Notes: generated from the letters alone by a model not told the origin. A stretch of DNA of 64,000 nt from Mucilaginibacter sp. MD40 (GCF_002288635.1 NZ_NRSW01000001.1:443190-507189); one strand, 5' to 3'; positions 36,405-47,500 are shown, counted from the stretch's first letter. Translations and numbers: made by a program.

Positions 36405-37040
36405 TTAATTATATGTATTATCTTTTATGTAAACCGCCGGGTTGCCTGCCCATACCTGCTCATCAGGGATACTTTTAAAAACTACCGAACCTGCGCCCAC
36501 AATTGCATTTTTACCAATAGTTACGCCTTTTAATATAGTAGTATGGCCGCCAATAAAAGCACCATCCATTATGGTTACCGGCTTTGAGCGCACACCCTCT
36601 ATGCTCTCGGGTATCTGGTTTCTTATCCGCGCATCAAGCGAATGAAAGTCAGTATCATAGATCACCGTATTAATGCCTATCTTCACATTGTTACCGATGC
36701 TGATCTTACTATGGCATATTATAGCGATAGAGGTGACACCCACATTATCGCCAATGCTAATTTCGGCACCTTTGGCTGCTACAAAATAGCATTGCTGCTG
36801 CCTGCCGCCCATGGCATGATACTTACCGCTGTTGAACCAAAACCTTTTACCTATGGAGAACGTCCCCTCCATATTGATATCAAGAATAGGGATACCAAAT
36901 CCTACAAAATCTTTATGAAACTGTACACCGTTAAGGTTAAACTTAAATGTGGTTACAGCGTGCGAGTAAATACGGGCGGCGCGATAGTAAACTACCCGCA
37001 TGCCCCTGTAAGCCTTTCGTATGTAGTATGGTAAAGCCAT
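36405..37040 (-). CDS. Hexapeptide-repeat acyltransferase
   Basis: The 211-residue protein has the left-handed beta-helix (ISIGNNVKIGINTVIYDTDFH, IGGHTTILKGVTIGKNAIVGAGS, VWAGNPAVYIK) with a likely active-site His in DFHSLD. It would acylate a sugar of the EPS repeat unit. It is 15 bases downstream of the flippase stop and 6 upstream of the polymerase. It is one of four such enzymes in the locus. Confidence 0.84.
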   Translation of the reverse strand: MALPYYIRKAYRGMRVVYYRAARIYSHAVTTFKFNLNGVQFHKDFVGFGIPILDINMEGTFSIGKRFWFNSGKYHAMGGRQQQCYFVAAKGAEISIGDNVGVTSIAIICHSKISIGNNVKIGINTVIYDTDFHSLDARIRNQIPESIEGVRSKPVTIMDGAFIGGHTTILKGVTIGKNAIVGAGSVVFKSIPDEQVWAGNPAVYIKDNTYN

Positions 37041-37055
37041 GTTACACTATGCTAT

Positions 37056-38417
37056 CTACCTGGCCAGCAAACCTGCCGCCGTGCCGTTTATGATCTTTTT
37101 AGTTTGTACCAAAAATGCTATCCCCATCAAAATAAAAATGATGGTGTTTGATGTAGTTACCCCTGCAAGTCCCCAATATTTGCCTAATAGTATTGAAAGC
37201 GGAATATTGATGAGCGTGCAAAAAATACTGAGATATAATTGCAGCCGTATTTTACTAATGCCATTTAGAAATTGCACGTACATAGCCTGCCAGATAAGCG
37301 CTATGGTATAAATGCACATAGCCAGCGAAAGAGTGAACGGAACGCTTACACCGTCTACAAGCCAAAGCTTGTAAATTACCGGTGAGCATATCAGTAACAT
37401 TACCGTGCATAAGCTCAGCCCCAGCCAAAGCTTATTCATCTTACTGAGGGTTAGCTTTATCCAATCCAGGTCTTTCTTTACATATGCTTCGGTGAAGGCG
37501 CTCCAGAACGGGGTGATGATCATGATAAAAACCATCAGGATAACCGAAAAAAGCTTATAGGCAATATTGAATGTGGTTACCTCTCTCGGGCTGAATAATT
37601 GGCTAATAACAATGTTATCTGTTTCGTACAACACCAAAGTACCTATTTGTATAATAAAGAACGCACCACCTGCCGTTAGTAATTGACGGGCATACTTATA
37701 TTTTACCGATTTGAAGGTGGGCGATAAAGAACTATAATCGCCGCTATAAAAGTAAAAGCTTGCAAAAAGCAACACTATTAACGGAATGCCTGTCACCACA
37801 TACACCAAATATGTTAATGAACCTGCCGTAAAATTGGTAAGGATAACCACACTGATGATAGTAACCGCCTGGCCCAAAACATTAACTAAAGCAGGCAATG
37901 CGGGTTTTTGATTGGCGGTAAGTACGGTGTTTATTAACTGAACAATAAATTGAAGGCAAAAGAAAATAAAGATGATGGCAACCAAATGGTTAAGATTGGG
38001 TAACTCATTAGCCGGCACATTTAATATGCCGTGCCAGTTGATGTACGGATTAACAAAGCAAAATACTACCAGTAAAGCACCGGATATAGCAGTAAGCATA
38101 GCGTAAGTAGAACTGATATGGCTTTGACCTTCCGAGAAATTACCCAAAGCAACATCCTCAGCCAGTTTATTTTTAAGGCCGTTACCCAGGCCCATATCAA
38201 ACAGCGCCGCCCAGCTAATGATGGAACTTAGCGTTAGCCATACGCCATAATTACTTGCACCAACATAGCTAATCGTTAGCGGGATAAGTGCAAACGAGCA
38301 AACAACGCCTCCGCTTTTAATAAGCAACGACTGAAAGATATTCTTCTTTGCCCTTAACGACCGCTCGTGGCCTTTGGTAAAAAAGCTGCGAAAATTTGTT
38401 TGAATTACCTGCAACAT
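37056..38417 (-). CDS. wzx: Wzx-like polysaccharide flippase (MATE/MOP superfamily)
   Basis: The 453-residue protein has about 12-14 hydrophobic helices and the MOP-superfamily start (IFQSLLIKSGGVVCSFALIPLTISYVG, ANYGVWLTLSSIISWAALFDMGLGNGLKNKLAE). The family moves undecaprenyl-linked repeat units across the inner membrane. It lies 7 bases after the autokinase stop and 15 before the acyltransferase. Its role with the polymerase and export protein in this cluster follows the classical Wzx/Wzy pathway. Confidence 0.85.
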   Translation of the reverse strand: MLQVIQTNFRSFFTKGHERSLRAKKNIFQSLLIKSGGVVCSFALIPLTISYVGASNYGVWLTLSSIISWAALFDMGLGNGLKNKLAEDVALGNFSEGQSHISSTYAMLTAISGALLVVFCFVNPYINWHGILNVPANELPNLNHLVAIIFIFFCLQFIVQLINTVLTANQKPALPALVNVLGQAVTIISVVILTNFTAGSLTYLVYVVTGIPLIVLLFASFYFYSGDYSSLSPTFKSVKYKYARQLLTAGGAFFIIQIGTLVLYETDNIVISQLFSPREVTTFNIAYKLFSVILMVFIMIITPFWSAFTEAYVKKDLDWIKLTLSKMNKLWLGLSLCTVMLLICSPVIYKLWLVDGVSVPFTLSLAMCIYTIALIWQAMYVQFLNGISKIRLQLYLSIFCTLINIPLSILLGKYWGLAGVTTSNTIIFILMGIAFLVQTKKIINGTAAGLLAR

Positions 38418-38424
38418 CGCTTGT

Positions 38425-40821
38425 TTATTTTACAGTAGGCTTAAGCTTTTTCATAAAAGACAGGAACTTATTACCCTCATCTATCTCTGCGTAATTGTAA
38501 TTACCATAGCCATAACCGTAACCGGTTATGTTATTGGTGCTCAACTCAATATCATTTACAATTAGGTACAGTTGTTTTACCTTTCGGTATTTTTGCAGAT
38601 CGTTTACAATATTCAATTGCGACTTGTAGGTGTAATTTTGTCGCATTACGTAGCAAGTAACGTCGGCAAATTCTTCTATTACTAGGGCATCCGATACCTG
38701 GCCAACGGGCGCCGTATCAATAATCACGTAATCAAATTTCACCCGCAATTCCTCGATCAGCTCCTTCAGCCTGCTACTCATCAATATTTCAGCAGGGTTA
38801 GGCGGTACAGTGCCCGACGAGATAAAATAGAAATTTTCATTAAAGGTTGATGGATGTATCAGATGATCTATGCAATCTTTATCAGGCGTTATTACATAAT
38901 CAGTAAAGCCGTAGCTGGCCTGCGTGCCCAGGTATTTCAATAACTTTGGCTTACGCAGATCAAGCTCCAGCAGCACCACTTTTTTACCCGATAGCGCAAT
39001 AGAATTACCGAGGTTTAACGAGATAAATGATTTGCCCTCGCCACTCATGCTTGATGTAAACATGATAACGTTGGATCTTCCACCATCAGTTATATATTTA
39101 AGATTTGTCCGCAACGCACGTATCTCTTCGCTTATTACGGTTCGGGCCTCATTATAAACCAACATTTTTTGCTTATGGTTATTCTTACTTATCTGGCCCA
39201 GGACGGCAACGGTTGTGTGCTTTTCAATGTCATCTTTTTTACTGATACGGTTATTGGTTATTTGCCTGATACCAAGGCCCGCTGCCGGTATAAACAAGCC
39301 GAATAAGGACGCTATAGTATAAATAAAAGACTTTTTGGGAGCGAAAGGATCTTCATCACTTTCTGCATTATCCAATATGCGGCAGTTAGAGATAGTGGCC
39401 TTTTGAGAAATAGCGGTTTCCTCACGCTTTTGAAGCAGGAAGAGGTAAAGGTCCTGTTTTAGACTTTGCTGCCTGGAATAATCCAGATAAACTCTCTCCT
39501 TTACAGGTGCTTCAGCTATTTTATTACCGATGGCAGCATTTTGCCTCACTATGGCAGATTGCGATATATTAAGGCTATGCTTGTAACTTTTTAAACTGGT
39601 TAACAGCATATTTCGCGCTGTTTCTATCTGCTGATCCAGGTTTTTGATGATCGAGCTCGACTCCTGCAGGTTGAGTTTTAATTGTTCGCGGCGCAACAGC
39701 ATCTCATTGTAAGCGTTAATTGCACTACCGAAAGACATATCCTTGGTGATCAACGAACTGGGCACTACCTGCGAGTTTTTCCCGCTGCTCACGTAACGGT
39801 AAAGGTCATTAACTACGGCAAGCTGCACTTCGGTTTCGTTCAGTTTTTGCTGATAGTCGCTTGCGCCCTGTACCAGCGCTTTTGCCTGGGCATTAATGTC
39901 CGATATTTTGTTGTTGACCTTATATTTTTCCAGGTTCTTTTCTACTTTGCCCAATTCCGCGCTAACAACGGCGAGCCTGCTATCAATAAATTTAATGGTG
40001 CTATCGGCCATGCGTACCTTATTGGATAGATTGTTTTGCAGATAGAGCTCCATAAATTTCTGCAGAATGAGCTCGCCGCGTTTGGCATTTCCGTAGCTTA
40101 ACTGCACACCTATTACAGTTGATTGCTTATCGCTCAGCGATGCAACAAACCTGGCTGCCAGTTCATTCTCAGCTTTCTTGATAGATTTCACCGTTATTTT
40201 ATAATTGCCATTGGGGTGGAAATACGCAGTTTTTTCAAGATTGATAGAATAGTCAGGCAGTTTGGTTGGCGAGCCGAAAGTCCCTTTAATATCGTGGTCA
40301 CTATCAGCATCTGTTAACTGATAATGCTGGTTATCAAGCACCGCGACGTTGTAATTATTTGACCGGGTTACTTCATTATTTGAAAGGACTACATTAAAAG
40401 GCGCGTTATCAAAAAGCTCCTTTTTAATGAGGCCACTTTTATCGTACAAATGAACATTGATATTCATTTCAGTGATCACGCGTCGCAACAGGTTGCGCGA
40501 TTCAAGCACCCTTACCTCGTTGTATGAATTGCTTTTGATATCAAAAAGGGCCGACAGATCGGAGTTCACACCGTTGGATAATAGTTTGGATGGCGAGTTT
40601 TTTTCATCCTCAATAATGATCTTTCCGGTAACATTCCATTGCTTTGGAGTATATTGGATAAAAAGGAAACCTATAAGAAAACTTACCAGCACCCCGCCTG
40701 CAAAAAGGTACCAGTAATTACCTATCACGGCAAGCAGTTGCCTTACTTCGCCTACATCACCCTGTTTTTTGTAAGTAAAATCCAGTTTGTCAGCTAATAT
40801 GTCCCTGTCAATCATATTCAT
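38425..40821 (-). CDS. wzc: Wzc-type polysaccharide co-polymerase and tyrosine autokinase
   Basis: From ATG 40821 the protein has 798 residues. It has a Wzz-like N-terminal membrane span (YLFAGGVLVSFLIGFLFIQYTP), a long periplasmic coiled-coil region (about 280-460) and a second span near 500. The cytoplasmic kinase carries Walker A SGEGKSFISLNLG (about 595), Walker A' LLELDLRKP and Walker B DYVIIDTAPVG. The C-terminus holds a tyrosine cluster (GYGYGYGNYNYAE), the usual autophosphorylation site. It controls chain length and export with Wza. An upstream TTG frame is possible, but the ATG start better fits the family. It is the first gene of the EPS transcript. Confidence 0.92.
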   Translation of the reverse strand: MNMIDRDILADKLDFTYKKQGDVGEVRQLLAVIGNYWYLFAGGVLVSFLIGFLFIQYTPKQWNVTGKIIIEDEKNSPSKLLSNGVNSDLSALFDIKSNSYNEVRVLESRNLLRRVITEMNINVHLYDKSGLIKKELFDNAPFNVVLSNNEVTRSNNYNVAVLDNQHYQLTDADSDHDIKGTFGSPTKLPDYSINLEKTAYFHPNGNYKITVKSIKKAENELAARFVASLSDKQSTVIGVQLSYGNAKRGELILQKFMELYLQNNLSNKVRMADSTIKFIDSRLAVVSAELGKVEKNLEKYKVNNKISDINAQAKALVQGASDYQQKLNETEVQLAVVNDLYRYVSSGKNSQVVPSSLITKDMSFGSAINAYNEMLLRREQLKLNLQESSSIIKNLDQQIETARNMLLTSLKSYKHSLNISQSAIVRQNAAIGNKIAEAPVKERVYLDYSRQQSLKQDLYLFLLQKREETAISQKATISNCRILDNAESDEDPFAPKKSFIYTIASLFGLFIPAAGLGIRQITNNRISKKDDIEKHTTVAVLGQISKNNHKQKMLVYNEARTVISEEIRALRTNLKYITDGGRSNVIMFTSSMSGEGKSFISLNLGNSIALSGKKVVLLELDLRKPKLLKYLGTQASYGFTDYVITPDKDCIDHLIHPSTFNENFYFISSGTVPPNPAEILMSSRLKELIEELRVKFDYVIIDTAPVGQVSDALVIEEFADVTCYVMRQNYTYKSQLNIVNDLQKYRKVKQLYLIVNDIELSTNNITGYGYGYGNYNYAEIDEGNKFLSFMKKLKPTVK

Positions 40822-41081
40822 CCAAATTTTAGATAGCAAATAGCGGTTGGGCGGAAAGCTTATTGCTGGTGTTCGCTTGTACTAATTTAATTAAATAGGA
40901 TTGTTCAGTTTAAGGATAGACAACAATGGATAAAGTGAATACGGTGGATGGAGTGAACAAAAAGAATGGCTGAAAAACCTATCGATCAACCAGACAAACT
41001 AAAAACCAATAACAGATCTTAGGTAGAATTAAATAGTATGTCGTTTGTACAATATGCCCAATATGCTGTGTATATATAAAC
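40822..41081. other. Region upstream of wzc
   Basis: These 260 AT-rich bases lie between wzc and the terminator at 41082. They hold the promoter region of the long EPS transcript. No coding frame or clear consensus was found. Confidence 0.4.
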
Positions 41082-41109
41082 AAGTAACCCCGCAAAAACG
41101 GGGCTACTT
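41082..41109 (-). terminator. Hairpin downstream of the GerE-like gene
   Basis: AAGTAACCCCG and CGGGGCTACTT form an 11-bp stem with one wobble and a CAAAAA loop. It lies 21 bases past the stop of the gene at 41131. It probably ends that transcript before the EPS promoter region. Confidence 0.7.
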
Positions 41110-41130
41110 ACACACTATGAAATCCTCTAA

Positions 41131-41469
41131 TTACTCCCTGTCATCATAAAACCCGGGGGCAATTGCTACCGACAGCAATGTCCCCATGTGCTTATCTAAC
41201 AGTTTTTTCCACCAAAACTGGTAATTACGCGGGTAAACAACCCTGTCATGATGTTCTTTGCGGCCAAGTTCCTCAAGCGCGAGTAATTTGTACATTACCC
41301 TGCGCGAGTGATCAACCACCGCATGCGACCGTTTGGTGTAACCCAATGCCTGGTTAATTTCACGATTAGTTTTACCCAGTAAGATCAGGTTAAAAATATC
41401 GATATGATGGGTTGAAAACCCCTTTGTTTTTAGAGTTGGTCTGGTTGAAAAAATTACGTTAGTTTTCAT
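41131..41469 (-). CDS. Small GerE/LuxR-like HTH protein
   Basis: The 112-residue protein has one recognisable element, a degenerate GerE-type helix-turn-helix at about residues 24-62 (IFNLILLGKTNREINQALGY, then a recognition helix HAVVDHSRRVMYKLL). It has no receiver or ligand domain. It lies alone between the EPS operon and the adhesin operon, with a terminator behind it, and may regulate one of them. The C-terminal half (EHHDRVVYPRNYQFWWKKLL) is not recognised. It could alternatively be a nucleoid or adaptor protein. Confidence 0.65.
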   Translation of the reverse strand: MKTNVIFSTRPTLKTKGFSTHHIDIFNLILLGKTNREINQALGYTKRSHAVVDHSRRVMYKLLALEELGRKEHHDRVVYPRNYQFWWKKLLDKHMGTLLSVAIAPGFYDDRE

Positions 41470-41493
41470 TGCTTTACTTCTCCTTTACATTTT

Positions 41494-43476
41494 CTATTCT
41501 ATTTTTATCACAGTAAATTCAGTGCGCCTGTTAAGCTGCCGGCCAGTTGGATTGTCCTTGCCGTTAGGTAGTGTGTTAGGTGCAATTGGGCGGCGTTCGC
41601 CGTAGCCCTTGGCATAAATGCGGTCTTCAGCAATACCCATGCTAATGATGTAGTCTACACAAGCTTGCGCGCGGCGCTGCGATAGGGCCATATTATACTT
41701 GTCGCTGCCTTTAGCATCGGTATGAGCAGCCAGTTCTACTTTTATTTTAGGATTATCCTTCATAATGGTAACCAACTCATTCAGTACCGTTTTTGATTCC
41801 GGGCGAAGGTTGGCTTTATCGTAATCATAAAGCACATTGTTGATCACTATAGGCTTATCTTTCTTAAAGGCTTGCAAGCATATATCAGGATTAAACAACG
41901 TATCACCCTGCATCTCTCGGCCTGCTGCCGGTATCGGTAATACTTTGGTGAAATATCCTTCTTTCTCAAGCACCAGATTATATGGCCTGCTGGTTTTTAC
42001 ATTAAAGCTATAACGTGCGGTTTTGTCGGTAACAACAGATTTAATGGTTTGCTTAGTTAACGAATCAACAAAACTTACCTTAACACCTGCAAGTGCTTTA
42101 CGGGTATCACAATCAACCACCAAACCGCTCAGCGCATGGCATTTATCGTAAGCTTCGAAAAGGTTTAAACAGCAATCAGATTCCCTGTCAGAGCTGATGT
42201 AGAACTTATTGGTGTTAGCCGGATCGGGCACATAATACAGATCGTCTTTGACAGAATTCATCGGGTAACCCATGTTTACCGGGATGCTCCAATTGCCATT
42301 GTTGTTCATCGTTTCAAAAAAATCAAAACCACCTAAACCGGTGAAGCCTTTTGAGCTGTAAACCAAGCGCTTGTTTTGAACATCGTAATACGGTGCCTGT
42401 TCATTCTGGCTGGTGTTTACCGTTGAGCCAAGATTTTTTGAATTAATGGGACTGCCGTCGCCATTGAGATCGGCTACCCAAATATCGTCGCCACCATAGC
42501 CGCCGGGCTTGGTTGATGCAAAGTACATTTGTTTACCATCGGCAGTAATGTAGGGTTGTATCGAGTTAAAGCCATCGGCGTTAACATTTGCGTTTAATTT
42601 TTCGGGGGGTCCCCAAACACCATCGCTGCCTTTGCGGCTGGTATAAATAGCATAAGTTGATTTGCTACCTACTTTAAACCAGCGGGTAAAATAGAGGTGC
42701 TGACCATCGGGGGTAAAGGCTGGCGTACCATATTCCAGCTCTTTGCTTTTCATGCTGCCATCATCCTTAAACTGCACTAGCTGCGGTTGGCCGCTGCCAT
42801 CATTCTTCAGCATATAAAGCCTGTTCACATGTGTTTTTTCATCCCTGGCAAATCTTGATGAAGTAAAATAGCTGACACCATCCTTGAGGTACATGGCATA
42901 GTCAGACCCATCAGAAAACCAAGCGCCTTTGCGTTTTGCAACATCTAGCAGCAACGGATATTTGTATTGTTCCTTTGCAAAACGGCAATTGTTGATCTCC
43001 TTATCAGCAACGGCGCGGTATTTTGCGTCGCCTTTATAATTCGCATTAAAATCGGTAAGCTGTTTTATGGCTTCATCAAAACGCTGGTTGGCACGCAGGC
43101 ATACGCCGTACCAAAGTCGGCTCAATGGAAATTTAACTTCATCGCCTTCTTGCAATACGCGATAGTACCATGGTTCGGCTTCCAGGTAATTTTCGTATCC
43201 GCGGTACGATTCGCCCAACTGGTAGGCGATGTACGACTTGTCGCTTACCTTACCCTCCCTTAATTTGCTCACCTTTCCGCCACCACTGTAAGGAATTGAT
43301 TGCTGGGTAACAAGGTTCATGCCCTCTGCCGCTTTGCGGTAATAATAAGCAGCTTCGTAATAATCCTTATTATTAAAGGCTTTATCGGCCAATGCACGGG
43401 GGTTATCCTTGTTGTATTGTGCATGTACAGGCGCTATTGCGGCAATTAATAACAATATGGTTAATAGTTTTTTCAT
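41494..43476 (-). CDS. PorE-like OmpA-family protein with TPR, PD40 propeller and OmpA domain
   Basis: From ATG 43476 the product has 660 residues. It has a signal peptide (LLTILLLIAAIAPVHAQ) and a TPR-like helical region at about 20-175. A PD40/WD40-type propeller follows at about 185-440 (YGTPAFTPDGQHLYFTRW, QPYITADGKQMYFASTKPGGYGGDDIWVADLNG), then a carboxypeptidase-regulatory-like domain at about 445-535 and an OmpA domain at about 545-655 (LAAHTDAKGSDKYNMALS). This architecture is that of PorE, which anchors the type IX secretion machinery to peptidoglycan. It lies 11 bases after the PorP/SprF gene in one operon with the giant adhesin, so it probably serves that adhesin. Confidence 0.85.
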   Translation of the reverse strand: MKKLLTILLLIAAIAPVHAQYNKDNPRALADKAFNNKDYYEAAYYYRKAAEGMNLVTQQSIPYSGGGKVSKLREGKVSDKSYIAYQLGESYRGYENYLEAEPWYYRVLQEGDEVKFPLSRLWYGVCLRANQRFDEAIKQLTDFNANYKGDAKYRAVADKEINNCRFAKEQYKYPLLLDVAKRKGAWFSDGSDYAMYLKDGVSYFTSSRFARDEKTHVNRLYMLKNDGSGQPQLVQFKDDGSMKSKELEYGTPAFTPDGQHLYFTRWFKVGSKSTYAIYTSRKGSDGVWGPPEKLNANVNADGFNSIQPYITADGKQMYFASTKPGGYGGDDIWVADLNGDGSPINSKNLGSTVNTSQNEQAPYYDVQNKRLVYSSKGFTGLGGFDFFETMNNNGNWSIPVNMGYPMNSVKDDLYYVPDPANTNKFYISSDRESDCCLNLFEAYDKCHALSGLVVDCDTRKALAGVKVSFVDSLTKQTIKSVVTDKTARYSFNVKTSRPYNLVLEKEGYFTKVLPIPAAGREMQGDTLFNPDICLQAFKKDKPIVINNVLYDYDKANLRPESKTVLNELVTIMKDNPKIKVELAAHTDAKGSDKYNMALSQRRAQACVDYIISMGIAEDRIYAKGYGERRPIAPNTLPNGKDNPTGRQLNRRTEFTVIKIE

Positions 43477-43487
43477 AAGCGATAAGA

Positions 43488-44495
43488 TTATAGCCTTGGG
43501 CAAATAGGTTCCGGTTCCTGTATGCGCCTGCGGAATACGTAGCTAATAGATAACTCAATACCGCCCTGGCCAAAAGCCGACCGGGTTTGCGTAGTATTGA
43601 AATCATAGCTGGCGCCGATGATCATATTATTAAAATGGTAGCCTACGTTAGCTATGGCAGCATCTTTAAAGCGGTACATGGCGCCTAAAATAAGGCCCTT
43701 ATCAGCGTCAACCTTAAACTCGCTATAAGCGCCGGCCGCCTTTTCCTGGGCTTTTTGCTGTTTCATGTAAATAGCATGCGGCACCAGGTCAAAACTCTCG
43801 TTTATTTTTAAGCGGATACCCGCATGGGCAGTAAAGCGCATCGGTAAGCGCTGGGCGGTACTGGTATTAGATGCCATAGCGATAGGGTCTTTTGAACGAG
43901 CCAGATGCGACACGCTGAACCCGCCAAAGAAGTTGGCATTGTGCGATGGGTCGCCGTCATAATAAAAAGCACCTGCACCGGCATCAAACACAGTGGCGTT
44001 GGTGTTCAGGAAGTTCTCATTACTTGGTAAGGTTGGGTCAAACCCGCTGGCAGGGTTAAACTGACTGCCATATTGCGCCTTATTAGCATCAAAAAAACGG
44101 TTGATCAAACCTGCCTGCACACCAAAGCTTACTTTCTTGTAACCATCATTTGATATGGCAATATTGTACGAGAATGAGCCATAGGCCGAAAAGTAATTAT
44201 ATCCGATGTCGCCGGCACCTTGATTCAGGATGTTAACGCCTACCCCTACGCGATCGGTAGGCCTGAAATCTGCAGAAACAGCACCGGTTTGATAGGCGTT
44301 ATTGATGGTGGCATACTGGTTTTTAAAATTTCCGTTTACCCGGGCATCTCCATTAAAAACCCCTGTTAGGGCGGGGTTAAGATACATGGGATAAGCATAA
44401 TATTGCGAAAAATGTGGATCAATCTGGGCAAAGAGGCGGTTGACTGCTCCTACCTGGAGCAGCACCGCTATCATAACTATTATCTTCTTTTTCAT
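43488..44495 (-). CDS. PorP/SprF-family type IX membrane protein
   Basis: The 335-residue protein has a signal peptide (IVMIAVLLQVGAVNRLFAQ) and the opening motif of the PorP/SprF family (DPHFSQYYAYPMYLNPALTG). It continues as a 14-strand-like barrel ending YVFRRR. In Flavobacterium johnsoniae, SprF is needed for display of the adhesin SprB. The gene lies directly downstream of a giant adhesin and 11 bases ahead of the PorE-like gene, the usual Bacteroidota arrangement. Its role in handling the adhesin C-terminal domain is therefore well supported. Confidence 0.9.
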   Translation of the reverse strand: MKKKIIVMIAVLLQVGAVNRLFAQIDPHFSQYYAYPMYLNPALTGVFNGDARVNGNFKNQYATINNAYQTGAVSADFRPTDRVGVGVNILNQGAGDIGYNYFSAYGSFSYNIAISNDGYKKVSFGVQAGLINRFFDANKAQYGSQFNPASGFDPTLPSNENFLNTNATVFDAGAGAFYYDGDPSHNANFFGGFSVSHLARSKDPIAMASNTSTAQRLPMRFTAHAGIRLKINESFDLVPHAIYMKQQKAQEKAAGAYSEFKVDADKGLILGAMYRFKDAAIANVGYHFNNMIIGASYDFNTTQTRSAFGQGGIELSISYVFRRRIQEPEPICPRL

Positions 44496-44514
44496 GTGAA
44501 TAGATTTAGAGGGA

Positions 44515-47500
44515 TTATCTAATAAGTGTTACGGTACCTTTTTTCCTGACCACCTGCCCACTGTTGAGCGTTACATCCGCGTAGTACACATAGACGCCGA
44601 CTGGTTGTGCATGGCCTTTGTAGGTACCATCCCAGCCTGCAGCTTTGTTAGTAGTACGGAACTGTTGCTCGCCCCACTGATCGTACACAGAGAAGGTTAA
44701 GCTCTTGATATTGGTACCATACACATACAGCACATCGTTATTACCGTCGCCGTTTGGTGTAAAGGCGTTTGGTATAAATATGCCGTCGCCAAACGGATTA
44801 GAGCTTGTACCGGTAACCGCGTTAGAGTTTGCGCTTAATTGGCAAGCCGTTGTACCCAACGCACGTACCACTATGGTTACCGATTGGTTAGGGTTTAGCC
44901 CGCCAACCGTGTGCGTTAACCCATTAGCGCCTGAGCTCGGGGCCGTGTATGTAGCACCATTATCTAAACTCACCTCGTAGCCTGTAGCACCAGGTACCGC
45001 GCTGTAAGCGAAGGTTACGCTTGATGTGGTGGTGGTTTGCACGGTAACCACCGGTGCAGGTAGGGGGCCTAACACCTTAACGGTAACGGCCGCGCGCGTT
45101 GCAGATACACAACCTGTAGCTGTGCTTACGGCCTCTACATAATAGGTAGTGGTATTAGTCAGCAATGGTGTGATGAAGTTGGCACCTGTGAACAACGCCG
45201 TTCCGCCGGATGCATTAGCATACCAATTTAAGGTTGTACCTGCTTCTGCTGTGGCAGTAATGGAGGTGCTGTTGTTAGGGCATATTTCTGTACCGCTTGC
45301 GGATGCTACCGGTACGGCTGGCCCCTGGTTTACAGTAACTGTTACCTGTGTACGTGTTGCTGAAGGACAGCCATCTTCATTAAGTGCTTCTACATAGTAA
45401 GTTGTATTGGCATTTAATACTGGCGTAGTGTAAGCAGTACCGGTAAATACGGCAGTACCCCCTGTAGCAACGGTATAGAATTTATAAGTAAAGTTTGGCT
45501 GTGCGTTAGTAACGTTAAGCACCGCGCTGGTACCTGCACAGGTTGTTACCGGTACATCGTTAGCTATAACCGGTGGCGCAGGTGCCGGCCTTGTGGTAAC
45601 CTGCACCATGGCCAGGTTACTGCTGCTGCAACCGTTGCTATTAAATGCAGCTACATAGAAATTGGTAGTTGCCGTAATAGCATCTGTTACATAGGTTGGC
45701 CCGGTGAATAATACGGTAGTTTGCGCCGGTGAACTGTACCATTTGTAAGTGATACCATTTTGAGGAGCAGCAACACTTAGTGTAGCGCTGCTGCCAGGGC
45801 ATACCGCAACATTTGCTGTAATAACCGTTGGATCGGGAGGCAGCAGGCTAACGGTAACCGTAACCGGAGTGCGGGTTGATGGGTTACAGTTGCCTGCACT
45901 CGCGGCTTCAACATAATAAGTTGTTGTTGCCGAAATATTCACCGTGTATTCCGTGCCGGTGTACAGGAGCGTGCCACCGGTGGCCGCAGTGTACCATCTG
46001 TAAACCAGATCGGCCTGCGGGTTAGCGATGCTGATGGTAAAGTCGCTGGCATTGCAAGCCACTAAACCACCTGCCGGTGCCTGTACCTGCGGAGGATTGG
46101 GTGCAGGCACAACGGTTATATCTGCACGGGCGCGGGTTGCGCTTGTACAGGTCCCTTGTACGGCCTCAACAAACAGCGATGCGTTTACAGTTACATTGTT
46201 AAGCGTGTAGCTCGTACCTGTAAATACCGGTGTTGCCGAAGTGGCATCCGTATAGAAATTATATTGCTGACCGGCTACCGGGTTGTTAACGCTAATGGTA
46301 ACTGATCCTCCAGTACAAACGGTAGTGTTGTTTGCGTTAAGCGTAGGCGCATTAATAACTCCGGTTACGGTAACGGCTACCGCTGTACGGCCACCATTGT
46401 TGATACAGCCGCCGGCATTGTTCACCGCCTCGACATAGAAAGTTGTATTTTGGCTGATAGGCGCCGTAGTAACCGTTGCACCGGTGTAAACAACAGTGCC
46501 TGCAGTTGCAGTGGTGTACCAATTGTAAGTAACGCCTGCATCAGGGTTGGTTACGCTTAAATTTGCAGTGCCGCCTGTACAAACCTGTACGTTAGCTGCA
46601 TCTACACCCGGTTTAGCAGGTCGCGGATTTACGGTAACAGTAGCTGTTGTGCGCGACGGACTTGTACAGGTACCGTTGCTTAACTCAGCGTAATAAGTGC
46701 TGTTAGCAAGCGGCGTTACGGTGTAGCTTGGGCCAGTGAATAACAGCGTGCCGTTTGTGGCAGCATTGTACCATCGTACCGTGGCTGTACCTGCGTTGGT
46801 AACGGTAAAGTTTACCGTTTCGCCAGCACAGATGGTTGCCGCTGTTTGGTTAAGCGTTGGGTTAACCGGTGATGGCGTTACGTTGGCAGTTACCGCCACG
46901 CGGTTAGGGTTAGCACAACCGTTCGATGTGCGACTGCTGCCTAAGTAATATATGGTGGTAGCATTAAGTATCGGTGTTGTAAACGTCACGCCTGTACCTG
47001 CTACCGTGTTATCGGTAGCGCTGGTATACCAGGTATATGTTACGCCTGCGTTAGGATTGTTGACAGTAAACGTTGCGGTTGAGCCCGAACAGATGTTTAC
47101 CGTTGATACGTTTACGATAGGTGCATCAACCTGCTTGCTTGCATAGTAAACATCAGCAGTATTAAATAAGGCAGCTGCGGCACTGTTTAACCTTATCTCG
47201 ATACGATCAAATGCCGCTTTTGGTGCAAACCTGATTATAGCTATTCGGCCACCGGCCAGCACACGCAAACCGATAAGGCTGCTGCTCAGGTTTATCCTGT
47301 CGCCGTTGTATGTGCCACCATTATAAGAAGCTATTTGTAACTGGTTAAGCACCGTTGCCGAAACAATATTCGCCGGGATAGCAATTTTAACCGTAACACT
47401 ATCACCTGCCAAACCGCCATCACTGAAAATCAGTTGCTGGGCAACGTATGAGCCAAGCACCGCTACCGGCATGTTAAGGCGGGCAAAGTTTGTGGTGTCG

